The notes: generated by a model not told the origin, from the sequence alone. A stretch of DNA of 64,000 nucleotides from Streptomyces niveus (GCF_002009175.1 NZ_CP018047.1:3162001-3226000); one strand, 5' to 3'. Positions 25,801 to 34,739 are shown, counted from the first letter of the stretch. Numbers and translations: made by a program.

Positions 25801-28098
25801 TTCCGCCAGTTGGTCGGCCTCGCAGCGGCGGGCCGACAATTGCAGATCGGCTGCTCGCTCCCCCATGGCCCGGTCACTCGTCAGCCGGTGGGCCGCCTGT
25901 TCGTACGAGCCGCGGATACGCCGCGGCCCCTCGCCCTCGATCGACGCGAACGCCCCCAGCAGGGTGAGGCGTTCACTGGCCAGCAGAAAGCCCGGATCCT
26001 CGACGAGCCCGGCGAGCACCCCCGCAGCCGCCGCGTGTGTGGCCATGTGCTGACGCACGTACGGAACGGCGAGGAACCAGTCGGGGCGTCCGTCCGACGA
26101 TTCCGGGACAAGGGACTTGAGGGCTTCGACGACCGACCTCTGGATGTCTTCCGGCGGGCGGTCGGCGGTCGCGCGCAGGTGCTCGGCCAGCGCCTTGTGG
26201 TAGAGCCGATAGGCCGAACGCCGGTCGTCGTCGATGACTTCGGCAATGTACGCCTCACCGACGTCCAGGACCCAGGACACGTCCTCCTCGGTGCAGGGAA
26301 TCCCCGAGATAACCGAACTGAGCGCCGTCCAGACCAGTCCCCGGGGAAGCCCCTTACCTTCGGAGAAGGCAAGGGCGAGCAGCATGCGCCGCACCCGGGG
26401 CTCGTCGGGGCCGAAGCGGGCCAGGTAGTCGTCGAACGCCTCACCGATCTCACTGGGTAAGGTCTCCGCCCAGCCGGGCCGGCCGACGTCCACCGCTGTC
26501 TGGTCCGACCGCAGGGTACGTGCGGTCGTCCTCGCGTAGAGAAATACACCCGCGGCCTTCTCGGCGACGCCTCTCGCGACGACCCTGGCGAGTTCTCGCC
26601 GGCCACGGTACGGAGTGCGTACGTCGGACTCCTCCGTGGCGAGAAGCACCCGTGTGACGTACCCGGCGACATCGTCCTCGCCGGCACGGTATTCGGGCCG
26701 GTCCAGATCCATGCAGAGGAAGGTCGGCCCGAGAGGTGCGACCAGTTCGTGCCGGGTCCCCACCAGGAGCCGTACACCCTGGATCTCCGACATCGGACGC
26801 AGCAGTTCCCGAGTGATCCTTCGCGGCTCACCATGACCGCCCGCGTCCGCCGCGGTGTCCGACCCCGCCTCGTCCACGGCGTCAACGACAATGATCAGCG
26901 GCGATCCCTGGCGGCCTCGCCTGGTGAGTTCCTGGAGCAGCGCGGCGGCGCCGTCCGCCACCACGTCGAGGGCGGTGGCGAGCCGTTCCACGACCTCTTC
27001 CAACCGCTTGTGGCGGGCGTGCACGGCCGCCGTGACGCATCCCGGGGGAACGACGGTCTCAGGGGCGACACCGCCGAGGTCGAGCCGCGAACGGTACGGG
27101 CTGTCCGACAGCGCGACGATCCTTCCGAGGACAGCGGACTTCCCACAGCCCGGACTGCCGGTGACGACGCGCCCCCGGCCGTCCCCGACCTCTGCGGTCA
27201 GCCAGGCAACCAGTTCGGACAGGACACGGATGCGTCCGCTGAAGTACAGGCCCTGCTCCGACTCGAACTCCACACCGCGCGAGCGGGGTCCGAAGTGTTC
27301 GGTGAGGTCGCGCGCGACCACCCGGCGCTGCACTTCGAGGTCGGTACCGAGGGGCGGCAGTTCCTCCTCGTACCCGGCGTTCGGAAGGAAGGGGGCCAGG
27401 CCGGTGACGAGTCCACTCGCCAACTCGGCCCGCTGGCCCCGTCCGTCGCCCTCGAAACGTTCGTTGACCGCTTTCACCAGCTCGGTGAGGTCGAGGTACT
27501 GCTGCCGCTGACCGGTGCGTCCCGTCGTCGTCCCCACCGCCTCGCTCAGGGCGGCCACGAACGCGCCGTCCTCGGCGATGTCCTTGCGCCGCGCGGAGGC
27601 GAGGAACCACAGTCCGGTCGAGTCGGCGTGCGCGTTGCGGTACGCGATCGTGCGCAGCGCGACGGCGGACGCCTCCGCTCCGCCCGCGCCGGCCGCGCAT
27701 GTGTCGAGGATGAGCAGAAGGTGCCGGAGACTGCCCCGGCACAGAATGCGCACCAGGTCTTCGGTGGCCAGCGCCGTGGTCGCGAGGTCCTCGTCACGAG
27801 AATCCCAGCAGAGCAGATAGTGCCGGTCGCGTTCCGCCACGGAGCCGTGGCCGGCGAAGTACACGACCACCACGTCGTCACTGGTCAGATTGGTGTCTTC
27901 CGACCAGTGCGACAGCTTCTGACGGATCTGTTCGGCCCCGTCGTACTCGCCGAGTCCGGGCAGCACCGGCTCGTACCCGAAGGAGGCGAAAAGGCTCGCG
28001 GTCGCGCGAACGTCCTTGGAAACGGAAAGTAGTTGTTCGTCCTCGGGGAGATGCCGGTATCGACCGCTCCCCAGCGCTATGAAGTACCGCCGACTCAC
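22861..28098 (-). CDS. Caspase - STAND NTPase - WD40 multidomain protein
   Basis: 1745 residues in three parts. Residues 1-190 form a caspase-like (peptidase C14) domain with the catalytic pair His84 (VVYFAGHGS) and Cys134 (LLLILDTCAAG). Residues about 285-600 form an NTPase of STAND/NACHT type with Walker A GSPGCGKS (314-321) and Walker B LIIVVDAVDEAG (401-412), followed by a helical region. Residues about 795-1740 hold 20-21 WD40-like repeats (for example EDGTVRIWDL), enough for three seven-bladed propellers. There is no signal peptide. Such proteins are thought to sense a ligand with the repeats, oligomerise using ATP and release the protease. GTG start with GGGGCGG upstream; coupled to the hydrolase downstream. 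Confidence 0.93.
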   Translation of the reverse strand: MSRRYFIALGSGRYRHLPEDEQLLSVSKDVRATASLFASFGYEPVLPGLGEYDGAEQIRQKLSHWSEDTNLTSDDVVVVYFAGHGSVAERDRHYLLCWDSRDEDLATTALATEDLVRILCRGSLRHLLLILDTCAAGAGGAEASAVALRTIAYRNAHADSTGLWFLASARRKDIAEDGAFVAALSEAVGTTTGRTGQRQQYLDLTELVKAVNERFEGDGRGQRAELASGLVTGLAPFLPNAGYEEELPPLGTDLEVQRRVVARDLTEHFGPRSRGVEFESEQGLYFSGRIRVLSELVAWLTAEVGDGRGRVVTGSPGCGKSAVLGRIVALSDSPYRSRLDLGGVAPETVVPPGCVTAAVHARHKRLEEVVERLATALDVVADGAAALLQELTRRGRQGSPLIIVVDAVDEAGSDTAADAGGHGEPRRITRELLRPMSEIQGVRLLVGTRHELVAPLGPTFLCMDLDRPEYRAGEDDVAGYVTRVLLATEESDVRTPYRGRRELARVVARGVAEKAAGVFLYARTTARTLRSDQTAVDVGRPGWAETLPSEIGEAFDDYLARFGPDEPRVRRMLLALAFSEGKGLPRGLVWTALSSVISGIPCTEEDVSWVLDVGEAYIAEVIDDDRRSAYRLYHKALAEHLRATADRPPEDIQRSVVEALKSLVPESSDGRPDWFLAVPYVRQHMATHAAAAGVLAGLVEDPGFLLASERLTLLGAFASIEGEGPRRIRGSYEQAAHRLTSDRAMGERAADLQLSARRCEADQLAERIGELGVSLPWSARWAWWSTSGVHRLLSGHGKSVDCVAVGSLDGRPIAVTGSADGTALVWDLTSQRRIGDPLSVGIRVSAIAIGDLGDYTVALTGAEDGTVRIWDLSAGQEYGQPLTGHTNRVESIVVGTVHGRPVVLTASADGTARIWDLVSRRQLGSELSTHRRTVWDADLGELDGRPIAVTGGEDKAVHVWDLSEIFDGGDARIDGSPLIGPAQAVTSVCVARMDGRAVALVGDRAGMLSRWDLADRRQIGEPVTAHVYWAGSGVTSAVIGESDGRPVALSSGRHEARLWDLRTLQPLGHPLRGHVERITAAALTNRGDASLAVTVSDDRTARIWDLTADQPDEGHTRAVSATAFGEFQGRPLVVTGGEDATARLWDLRSRTPVGRPMEGHSGEVSAVAFGVIGGRAVVATGGSDTTVRLWDPFLGAALGSPLKGHTNAVRCVTFGELDGAWVVVSGGEDGTVRVWDAASGDVVGAPLVGHIGGISHLAVRRVGRGLEIVLATTSDHAYVWQVTGREADWPTRPHAHFNVEDLTPAAIAVGVAFHGTRPVVFSMLEGNSVHLHDVVSRSAVAGPFLGHTEFVMAGALGRLGGNPVVATLGYDNTVRIWDLETAAPMGSPLEGFTGGRTIARCAAPLFARVDGAPVILVATSRDVRIWDAVALRPCGEPLCGEDRSLVSVDILRPSDGRATVVTGAANGVVRTHSLDDGRQVAAQLTSVSQRITDSTAVQLQGEGVVVRSSWTQAEVWSLGSRKRLDRRSGTSWRACLQAVDGGAVVVSVAGDYALHAWDLHTQAPVCPPMIGHTADVMTLRTAVVDGGPIVASASRDGTVRLWDISTGRPYAQPLGGHEMGAYGLEIARLDGRDVIISGAGDGRLRFWDLADGRDAGVELAPFPSAVRAIRSADVHGAPITVAADRYGLMRVWEMGSSLWTAELEIGSGINGIALDSDGRVCVATDMGVVALRLNPSRLAKEGGVL

Positions 28099-28292
28099 TC
28101 AACCGCCCCACTGCTAAGTGTCACCGAACCTGCGACGACTGTAGCGACAAGATTGGAGCCGCGGGTGGGCTCCGCGCTTGGCCTTCCCCCGAGGTGACGG
28201 CCAACCCTGGCCACGGCCATCAAGTCGGCGTGCCGGGCGTGCACTTGGCTCCGGTCCGGCGCGGGCGAGGGGACTCGTATGTGCGATGACGG

Positions 28293-28706
28293 CTTCTGGC
28301 GGAGCAGTTGGCCTACTACCGGGCCGGTGCGGGGCAGTACGACCGGCCGTATGTGGAGCGGGCGGAGTTGCGGGAGTTGTTGGGAGGCGTGGGTGAACTA
28401 CCCGTCGTCGAGGACGTGTTGGAGCTGGCCTGCGGCACTCGTGTTTCTTCGCCTTCTGGCTGTCCCATGTGCCGCCGGCCCGGCTGGTCGGATTCTGGGA
28501 CACCGTCGCCGCCGCCCTCGCGCCGGGCGGCAAGGTGGTCTTCGTCGACGACGGCAGCCGGTGCCGCGTCGTGAAGGTGTTCCACGATCCACGGGCGCTC
28601 GCGGGCGAACTCACCGCGCTGGGGTGGTCGGTCGGCGTGCGGACCGTGGGCGTCGCGGAGCCTCCCGTGGTCGTGGTCCGAGGCAGGGCGCACCACCGAT
28701 CCCGGC
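28293..28706 (+). pseudogene. Decayed SAM-dependent methyltransferase
   Basis: Fragments of one class I methyltransferase are spread over two frames. LAEQLAYYRAGAGQYDRPY and VEDVLELACGT (motif I) read in one frame, with an in-frame TGA just upstream. Then FFAFWLSHVPPARLVGFWDT, VAAALAPGGKVVFVDD and RVVKVFHDP read in the next frame. About 55 residues that normally separate motif I from FFAFWLSHVP are missing, and a second, in-frame gap of some 25 residues lies after FVDD. Recognition of the family is from memory. The gene cannot make a working enzyme. It lies beside the caspase operon. Confidence 0.75.
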
Positions 28707-28764
28707 GGGGCTCGTTGTCCACCGCGACAGCTCTTTTGCGCACTCGCCCATGTGAGGGGTTTCG

Positions 28765-29565
28765 GTGGCGGATCTCGTGGACTCGATCGAATCGGTGGAG
28801 CAGCTCTCCGTCGTCTGGCGTGCCATGGCGCTCGACCGGGACCCCGGCGCGGATGTACGGGACCTGCCGGGGCTCGCCGTTCGCTGGGCCGACTGCCGGT
28901 TTCCGTTCTGGAACTGCGTCGCGCTGACCGATGTCGGCGCGGACGCCGAGGTGGTCGGGGAGCGGCTGGGGCAGGCGGCGGAAATCATGCGGGCGAAGGA
29001 GCGGCCCGGCTTCCTGTGGGTGTTCGAGGACCTCCTCGGCGAGGAAGCACTCGCGGGGCTCGCGGCGGCCGCCGGACGGGTGGGCCTCGCGTACGCCTTC
29101 CCCGGCGTCGGCATGGCCGGGAATCTGCTCCCCCTCCCCGAGCCGGCCCATCCCGACCTGACGTTCGTGCGCGTGAGCACGGAGGAGCATCTGCGCGCCT
29201 ACGCGGACCTCAATTCGCGCGCCTACGGCTTCTCCCTGGAGGACGGCCGCGACGGGCTGCTCGGCTCCGCGCTGTGGAAGGAGCGCGTGTACGCCTATCT
29301 CGGCATGCGCGACGGCGTGCCCGTGACATGCGCCGGGAGCGTGGAAGCGGAGGGCCGCCTCTTCGTCGTACTCGTCGCGACGGACCCGGCGTGGGAGCGC
29401 AGAGGTTACGGCGAGGCGGTCACACGCAAGGCGCTGTACGAGGGCGGCCGGGCCACCGGACTGAGCCGCGCCACCTTGCACGCGACGGCCGCCGGGGCGC
29501 CGGTGTATCCGCGTATCGGCTTCAGGCCGAACTCGCCGATGCGCTTCTACGGCCTGACGGGCTGA
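28765..29565 (+). CDS. GNAT family N-acetyltransferase
   Basis: 266 residues. The C-terminal half shows a GNAT fold: VAYLGMRDGVPVTCAGSVE-type strand, then VVLVATDPAWERRGYGEAVTRKAL with the acetyl-CoA loop, and PVYPRIGFRPN at the end. The N-terminal half is a less conserved, possibly duplicated domain. GTG start with GAGGGG 5 bases upstream. Substrate unknown. It follows the methyltransferase remnant on the same strand. Confidence 0.85.
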   Translation: MADLVDSIESVEQLSVVWRAMALDRDPGADVRDLPGLAVRWADCRFPFWNCVALTDVGADAEVVGERLGQAAEIMRAKERPGFLWVFEDLLGEEALAGLAAAAGRVGLAYAFPGVGMAGNLLPLPEPAHPDLTFVRVSTEEHLRAYADLNSRAYGFSLEDGRDGLLGSALWKERVYAYLGMRDGVPVTCAGSVEAEGRLFVVLVATDPAWERRGYGEAVTRKALYEGGRATGLSRATLHATAAGAPVYPRIGFRPNSPMRFYGLTG

Positions 29566-29693
29566 GCCGCCTCCGCCGAGACCTTCACCACATCGGGCTC
29601 AACCGGAATGTCGAGGCAGCCTCCGAATGTTGGCGCCCCAGGGACATCCGGCCGTACCCGAAAGCACTTGAACGACAATGAACAGGATCTGAC

Positions 29694-30812
29694 GTGACAG
29701 ACATGACCAACCCGCGCAATGCGGACACCCTCGCGCGCCCCTTCACCGTCCGCGGGCTCACCTCGCGCAACCGGATCGCCATGGCGCCCATGACTCGCAA
29801 CTTCTCCCCCGGCGGTGTCCCGGGCCGGGACGTCGCGGACTACTACACGCGGCGCGCCGCCGGCGGCGTGGGGCTGATCATCACCGAGGGCACCTACATC
29901 GACCACGAATCGGCGGGCACGAGCGACCGGGTGCCGCGGTTCCACGGTCAGGACGCGCTCGCGGGGTGGGCGGATGTCGCGGACTCCGTGCACCGGGTCG
30001 GCGGCGCGATCATCCCGCAGTTGTGGCACGTGGGTGTCACCCGGACCGAGGGCGCCCCGCCGGTGGTGGACGCCGAGCCGGTCGGACCGTCAGGGGTGTC
30101 CCTGGCGGGCGAGCCCAAGGGGCGCGCCATGACGCGGAAGGATCTGGACGATGTCATCGGCGCGTTCGCCGACGCGGCGGCCGCCGCCGAGCGGATCGGC
30201 TTCGACGGTGTCGAACTCCACGGCGCGCACGGCTACTTGATCGACCAGTTCCTGTGGGCCGGCAGCAACCGCCGTACCGACGCCTACGGCGGCGACATCG
30301 TGGCGCGGACCCGTTTCGCGGCCGAGATCGTGGCGGCCTGCCGCGCCGCCGTATCCGACGCCTTCCCCCTCTTCTTCCGTATGTCCCAGTGGAAGATGAA
30401 CACCTACGACGCGAAGCTCGCGCGGACGCCCGGTGAACTGGACACCCTGCTCACGCCGTTGGCGGAGGCCGGTGTGGATGTCTTCCACGCGTCCACCCGC
30501 CGCTACTGGCTGCCGGAATTCGACGACTCCGACCTGAATCTCGCCGGGTGGGTGAAGAAGATCAGTGGCCGGCCGACGGTCACGGTCGGTTCGGTCGGCC
30601 TGGACGGTGAGTTCTCAGGCGCCTTCAGGGGCAACGACTCGGCGGTCACCGGCATCGATGATCTGCTGGACCGGATGGAGCGCGACGAGTTCGACATGGT
30701 CGCCGTCGGCCGCGCGCTGATCGCCGACCCCGAGTGGCCGAGGAAGACGCTGCGCGGGAGTACGGAGGACATCGCGCCGTTCGCCGCCGAGATGCTGAAG
30801 TCGCTGCGCTGA
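29694..30812 (+). CDS. NADH:flavin oxidoreductase, Old Yellow Enzyme family
   Basis: FMN-dependent TIM-barrel ene-reductase of 372 residues. Family marks are NRIAMAPMTRNFSPGGVP, the FDGVELHGAHGYLIDQFLW segment, SNRRTDAYGGD (FMN and substrate pocket) and MVAVGRALIADPEW near the end that binds FMN phosphate. It probably reduces activated C=C bonds using NAD(P)H; the natural substrate is unknown. GTG 29694 has AGGA about 8 bases upstream. It converges with the large membrane protein gene. Confidence 0.92.
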   Translation: MTDMTNPRNADTLARPFTVRGLTSRNRIAMAPMTRNFSPGGVPGRDVADYYTRRAAGGVGLIITEGTYIDHESAGTSDRVPRFHGQDALAGWADVADSVHRVGGAIIPQLWHVGVTRTEGAPPVVDAEPVGPSGVSLAGEPKGRAMTRKDLDDVIGAFADAAAAAERIGFDGVELHGAHGYLIDQFLWAGSNRRTDAYGGDIVARTRFAAEIVAACRAAVSDAFPLFFRMSQWKMNTYDAKLARTPGELDTLLTPLAEAGVDVFHASTRRYWLPEFDDSDLNLAGWVKKISGRPTVTVGSVGLDGEFSGAFRGNDSAVTGIDDLLDRMERDEFDMVAVGRALIADPEWPRKTLRGSTEDIAPFAAEMLKSLR

Positions 30813-30849
30813 TCACTCGGCAGCACACACATACACACTCCCCCGGGTC

Positions 30850-33462
30850 CTACGGCGAGTCCCCTGTCTCCGGGCCGCCCTGCGGGCCCGTCGGGCTCCG
30901 GGGTTCGATCAGAACCATCGGATCGTTCCCCTTCAACTGCTGCCAGACCCCCACCAGGGCCACCACCTGGGCCACGAAGAACGCCAGTTGCACCGATGCC
31001 GTGCGCAGTTGGTAGATCGACAGCAGCAGGGCCGCCTTCGTCGGCCAGTAGTGGTCCTCCTGGCGGAAGGTGTCGATGTCCATGGCGACCCCGGTCGTCG
31101 TGAGGACGAGCAGGGTCAGCGCCACGTCGAGGGCCCAGGTGCCGAAGGGCTCGTCCACGGCCCGGCTGAGAATCCAGTACAGACCGACCGGAACCGCGTA
31201 CACCAAGGACAGGCCCAGCGCCTTCGACGGGCCCCGGCGGCCGGGCAGTACGCGCCACAGCGCGCCAAGGACGAACCCGGCCGCCGCCCAGACGACTTCC
31301 GAACCGAGCACGGCCAGCAGCAGGTTGGCGATCCCGAACTGGTCTCTGGGAATGTCGCCCCACAGCGGCCCGCGCACGTGGTTGGCCCAGAAGGAGACGG
31401 CGGTGGCGGGCAGCGCGATGACCGCGGCGAGGAACGCGGCGCGGCAGGCGTTGCGCCACCAGGTGTCCCTCGGCCCCCAGGCCAGGACCAGCTCTATCGC
31501 GTCCACCGAGTCCGGCAGCTTCTCGCCGGCGTGCGCGGAGGCGGAGTCGCCGGGGTTCCAGCGGTGCAGGTCGTCCAGTTTGGCCTCCAGCTCGGTCCGT
31601 TCGCCTTCCTGGTCGCCCTGCTCCCAGCGGCGCAGTTGCAGATGGAGGTCGCGGTATCTGCGTGCGGACGCGACCAGCCACTGGCGGTCGGGCTCGCGTA
31701 TCGCCTCGCGCAGGGGCGCCCCCGCCGGGAGTTTCTGGGACAGCACGGAGCGGCGGCGGCCCAGGGAGAGGAGGAACCATCCGGCGAGCAGGATCAGTGG
31801 CACGTCCAGTACGTACGCCGCCAGGCCCACGTACCAGCCCGGCGTCGGTGCGACCGATGTCACGAACAGCACGGTGAGGACCAGGAGTTCCGGCGCGCCC
31901 GGCGCGACCGGGTTGGCGCCGGGCGCCTTGGACCGGGCGGCGAGCACGGCGAGGAGCACCGCGATACGGATGGGCCACCCCGCCCAGACGGAGAACCAGT
32001 CCGGCCAGTCGGAGGGGAACCACGCGAGCGAGTTGTGGATGTTGGCGAGGTGCCAGCGGTCGTAGAAGTCGTCGCCCCCGCCGATACCGAGCCAGGCCTC
32101 CTGCTCCCAGACGTTCTGCTTGGCCCATACGGCGAGCGCGACCAGCGCGGCCGCGAGGAAGGCGCAGAGGACCAGCACCCACCAGGGGAAAAGGCCTCGT
32201 TGGGACGTACCCGGCACGGCCAGGCCGGGCGCCGCGCGCAGCCGCCGCGCCATCGACACGGCGGCCACGAGCCAGACGAAGACCACACAGACGCAGGCGA
32301 GCGCGAGCCAGAAGAACCCGCCCGTCCGCAGCAGTTCATCGACGTCGGTCACGTTGTTCTCGTTGAGCCAGAAGCCGGTGGGCAGCCCGAACCAGTGGGG
32401 CTCGCTCGCCACGACCACAGGAAACGCCGTGGCGGTCAGGACGGCGACCCACGCGTCGATCCGGGGCCTGCCGAAGAGACAGAGCGCGGCGCCGCCGACC
32501 GCGGTGATCGCCAGGTGCACGGCGACCCGGTTCTCCGGCCACCACGGGAGGATCTCGTAGTCGCCGGCGAGACTGGGGAGCATGTCGTCCAGCTCGTAGA
32601 CCAGCGCCATGCCGAACGACAGATACGTCCACAGGCGGAGATTGCGCCAGGTCGCCGCCTCGGCGGGCGTCGTCGGTGACGAGGCGGGCGTACGGCGCAG
32701 TCTGCGCACCACGACCAGCAGAGCTACGGGGACGAGCACGACGTCCCAGGCCATCCAGGCCAGGGACGGCAGTACGTACCAGGGCTTCCCGCTCCATCTG
32801 GTGATCAGCGCCTTGGTCGCGGGCGGCTGTACGACGATCCGCACCTCGGGCGGCTTGCCGCCGGCCTCGGTCCGCAGCCAGGTCAGCTCGGTGGCGGAGC
32901 CCTTGCTCGGCGTCGGTGAGATGGTGCGGGCCGCGCGCCCGCCGAGGTCGACGGAAATCCGCTGCCACCAGGCGGAGTCGAGGGCGGGCGGCCGCATCAG
33001 GGCCAGCGTCCAGAACCGCTTGCCCGCCGTGATGCGCCAGGGCCCGAAGTGTCGCTCGCGTGTGTCGTCCACGTAGGTGACGGCGCGGTGCCTGACGGTG
33101 ATCCACTTCTCCTGGACCGTGACTTCGGGCGGCGCGGGGCGCACCTCGGTGTTCCGGTACGGATAGGGGTCGTCCGGGTTGCGCAACACGCACCGCATGG
33201 CCGACCGGTAGCGCTCGGTGTCCCCGTTCAGCAGCAGATTCCCCGCCAGCTTCCAGGACTTCGGCACCTGTACGACGAGATCGGTCTGCGCCTTCGTGTA
33301 CGTCTCGCCGTCGTGCTTGAGCCGTACGGAGGTGGCGACCCTCGCGGTCTTCAACTGCCCCGACAGACAACTGTCGTCGGCGGCGGAAGCCTGCGGGGCC
33401 GTACCGAGCCCCGACAGCAGGAGCAACCCCGTGAAGACGAACAGCAACAGCCAACGCCGCAT
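30850..33462 (-). CDS. Large multi-span membrane protein of unknown function
   Basis: 870 residues. A cleavable signal (MRRWLLLFVFTGLLLLSGLG, cut near ASA) leads into an extracytoplasmic domain of about 200 residues rich in beta strands, then roughly 12-13 hydrophobic spans interrupted by a cytoplasmic segment (near residues 590-680) with charged helices (YRDLHLQLRRWEQGDQEGERTELEAKLDDLH). It resembles Streptomyces proteins I recall as DUF6185, but I am not certain. No transport, kinase or catalytic motif stands out. It is a single gene with 212 bp upstream. Confidence 0.7.
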   Translation of the reverse strand: MRRWLLLFVFTGLLLLSGLGTAPQASAADDSCLSGQLKTARVATSVRLKHDGETYTKAQTDLVVQVPKSWKLAGNLLLNGDTERYRSAMRCVLRNPDDPYPYRNTEVRPAPPEVTVQEKWITVRHRAVTYVDDTRERHFGPWRITAGKRFWTLALMRPPALDSAWWQRISVDLGGRAARTISPTPSKGSATELTWLRTEAGGKPPEVRIVVQPPATKALITRWSGKPWYVLPSLAWMAWDVVLVPVALLVVVRRLRRTPASSPTTPAEAATWRNLRLWTYLSFGMALVYELDDMLPSLAGDYEILPWWPENRVAVHLAITAVGGAALCLFGRPRIDAWVAVLTATAFPVVVASEPHWFGLPTGFWLNENNVTDVDELLRTGGFFWLALACVCVVFVWLVAAVSMARRLRAAPGLAVPGTSQRGLFPWWVLVLCAFLAAALVALAVWAKQNVWEQEAWLGIGGGDDFYDRWHLANIHNSLAWFPSDWPDWFSVWAGWPIRIAVLLAVLAARSKAPGANPVAPGAPELLVLTVLFVTSVAPTPGWYVGLAAYVLDVPLILLAGWFLLSLGRRRSVLSQKLPAGAPLREAIREPDRQWLVASARRYRDLHLQLRRWEQGDQEGERTELEAKLDDLHRWNPGDSASAHAGEKLPDSVDAIELVLAWGPRDTWWRNACRAAFLAAVIALPATAVSFWANHVRGPLWGDIPRDQFGIANLLLAVLGSEVVWAAAGFVLGALWRVLPGRRGPSKALGLSLVYAVPVGLYWILSRAVDEPFGTWALDVALTLLVLTTTGVAMDIDTFRQEDHYWPTKAALLLSIYQLRTASVQLAFFVAQVVALVGVWQQLKGNDPMVLIEPRSPTGPQGGPETGDSP

Positions 33463-33674
33463 CGCCAGCCCCCCGGACGGCAGTTACCTGATCAACGGAC
33501 ATGCAGAGTAACCGCCCGGGACCCCCACGGCCATCGCACAGGGTGACGAAGAGAGACACCCTGCGTGGCGAGTGGCGGGTGGGTCGGGTGGGACGTAAGA
33601 GACAGGCGTCGGGCGTGGGCGGCGGGCGTCGACGGCGGTCCAGCTGCCGGAGCCGCCGGTTCACAGCGGACCGT

Positions 33675-34550
33675 TCACAGCAACGGCGGGCGGCCCAGCC
33701 GGGTCATGCGCCACACCGTGCGCCACCGCATCGGCCCGCGCGGACCGCACGGCGTCCGCACGCCCTCGGCGAAACCGCCCCACCACGCCCGCAGACCGGT
33801 CAGGGACCGGACACGCGCCATGGTGAGAACGATCCACACGCCGAGATAGACCGGGATCAGGGGGATCGGGAGCCGGCGGCGCGCGAGCCAGACCCGGTTG
33901 CGGGCCGTGAACCGGTAGTAGACGGCGTGCCTGGCCGGGGACGTCCTCGGGTGCTGGAGGACGAGGCCGGGTTCGTAAAGGATCTTCCAGTCCCCGTCGA
34001 GCGCCCGCCATGCCAGGTCGGACTCCTCGTGCCCGAAGAAGAACTCCGCCGGCCACAGACCGATCTGCCGGAGCATCGGCATCGAGAAGGCGTGGCCCCC
34101 GCCGAGGAACGCGGTCACCGGACCTCGGCGCATCGGATCGCCGGCACGCAGCCGGGGCACCCAGCGCCGCTCGGTCCGTCCGTGTTCGTCGGCGACCCTG
34201 AATCCGACGATCCCCAGCTTCGGATCCTCCGCGAAGAGCCGCTGGACCTCGCGGAACACATCGTCGGCGATGAGCAGCCCGTCGTCGTCCAGCTCGATGA
34301 CGACATCGACGTCACCCGAGTCGCGCAGTCTCTCCAGACCGACGTTACGGCCGCCGGGGCAGCCCAGATTCTCCTTGAGCGCGATCCTGGTCACGTCCGC
34401 GGAGACCTCGGTGAGGGGTGTCGCGTTGCCCACCAGAACCACCCGCGCCGCGGGCAAGTCCTGCTTCTCCACCGAGGCGAGCAGAGCCTCCAGCTCCCGC
34501 GGGCGGGTGCCCATGGTCACGATGACGACTCCGATACGAGGCAACGGCAT
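33675..34550 (-). CDS. Family 2 glycosyltransferase
   Basis: 291 residues of GT-A fold. The nucleotide-sugar site begins RIGVVIVTMGTRPRELEALL, followed by ENLGCPGGRNVGLERL and the metal-binding DDD (VVIELDDDGLLIADDV). GHEESDLAWRALDGDWKI supplies the usual ED motif of the acceptor site. The C terminus ends with one hydrophobic span (IPLIPVYLGVWIVLTMARV) and a basic tail, so the enzyme is probably membrane-attached and builds a surface glycan. The ATG at 34550 (MPLPRIG) is chosen; upstream open sequence to 34709 runs through a tandem repeat. Confidence 0.9.
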   Translation of the reverse strand: MPLPRIGVVIVTMGTRPRELEALLASVEKQDLPAARVVLVGNATPLTEVSADVTRIALKENLGCPGGRNVGLERLRDSGDVDVVIELDDDGLLIADDVFREVQRLFAEDPKLGIVGFRVADEHGRTERRWVPRLRAGDPMRRGPVTAFLGGGHAFSMPMLRQIGLWPAEFFFGHEESDLAWRALDGDWKILYEPGLVLQHPRTSPARHAVYYRFTARNRVWLARRRLPIPLIPVYLGVWIVLTMARVRSLTGLRAWWGGFAEGVRTPCGPRGPMRWRTVWRMTRLGRPPLL

Positions 34551-34656
34551 GGCGGCGAACTCCAGTGGACGGCGGAGTGCCGATGGTAGGGGGTGCCGCC
34601 GGAGTCCCGCCCGGTCCCGCTTCGCGGACACGACCTGACGGCCCCGGCCGGCAGCA

Positions 34657-34738
34657 CCTCGCCGTCCTCGGTCATCCCTGCTCAGCAGCGCCTCGCCGTC
34701 CTCTGTCACTCCTGCTCAGCAGCGCCTCGCCGTCCTCC
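34657..34738. repeat. 34-bp tandem repeat between kdpC and the glycosyltransferase
   Basis: Two 34-bp copies (34657-34690 and 34691-34724, differing at a few positions) and a partial third copy (34725-34738) reaching the kdpC stop. Each starts CCTCGCCGTCCTC and ends CTGCTCAGCAGCG. Confidence 0.9.
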
Positions 34739-34739
34739 C

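Noticed and set aside
24349..26460. 703-codon plus-strand frame
   Set aside because: Antisense to the WD40 region; its periodic look comes from the WD40 repeats on the other strand.
22861..28098. Caspase operon as part of a prophage or integrative element
   Set aside because: No integrase, tRNA attachment site or direct repeats flank it; acquisition remains possible but unsupported.
28114..29481. 455-codon minus-strand frame
   Set aside because: Covers the methyltransferase remnant and the GNAT gene in antisense; composition is shadow-like.
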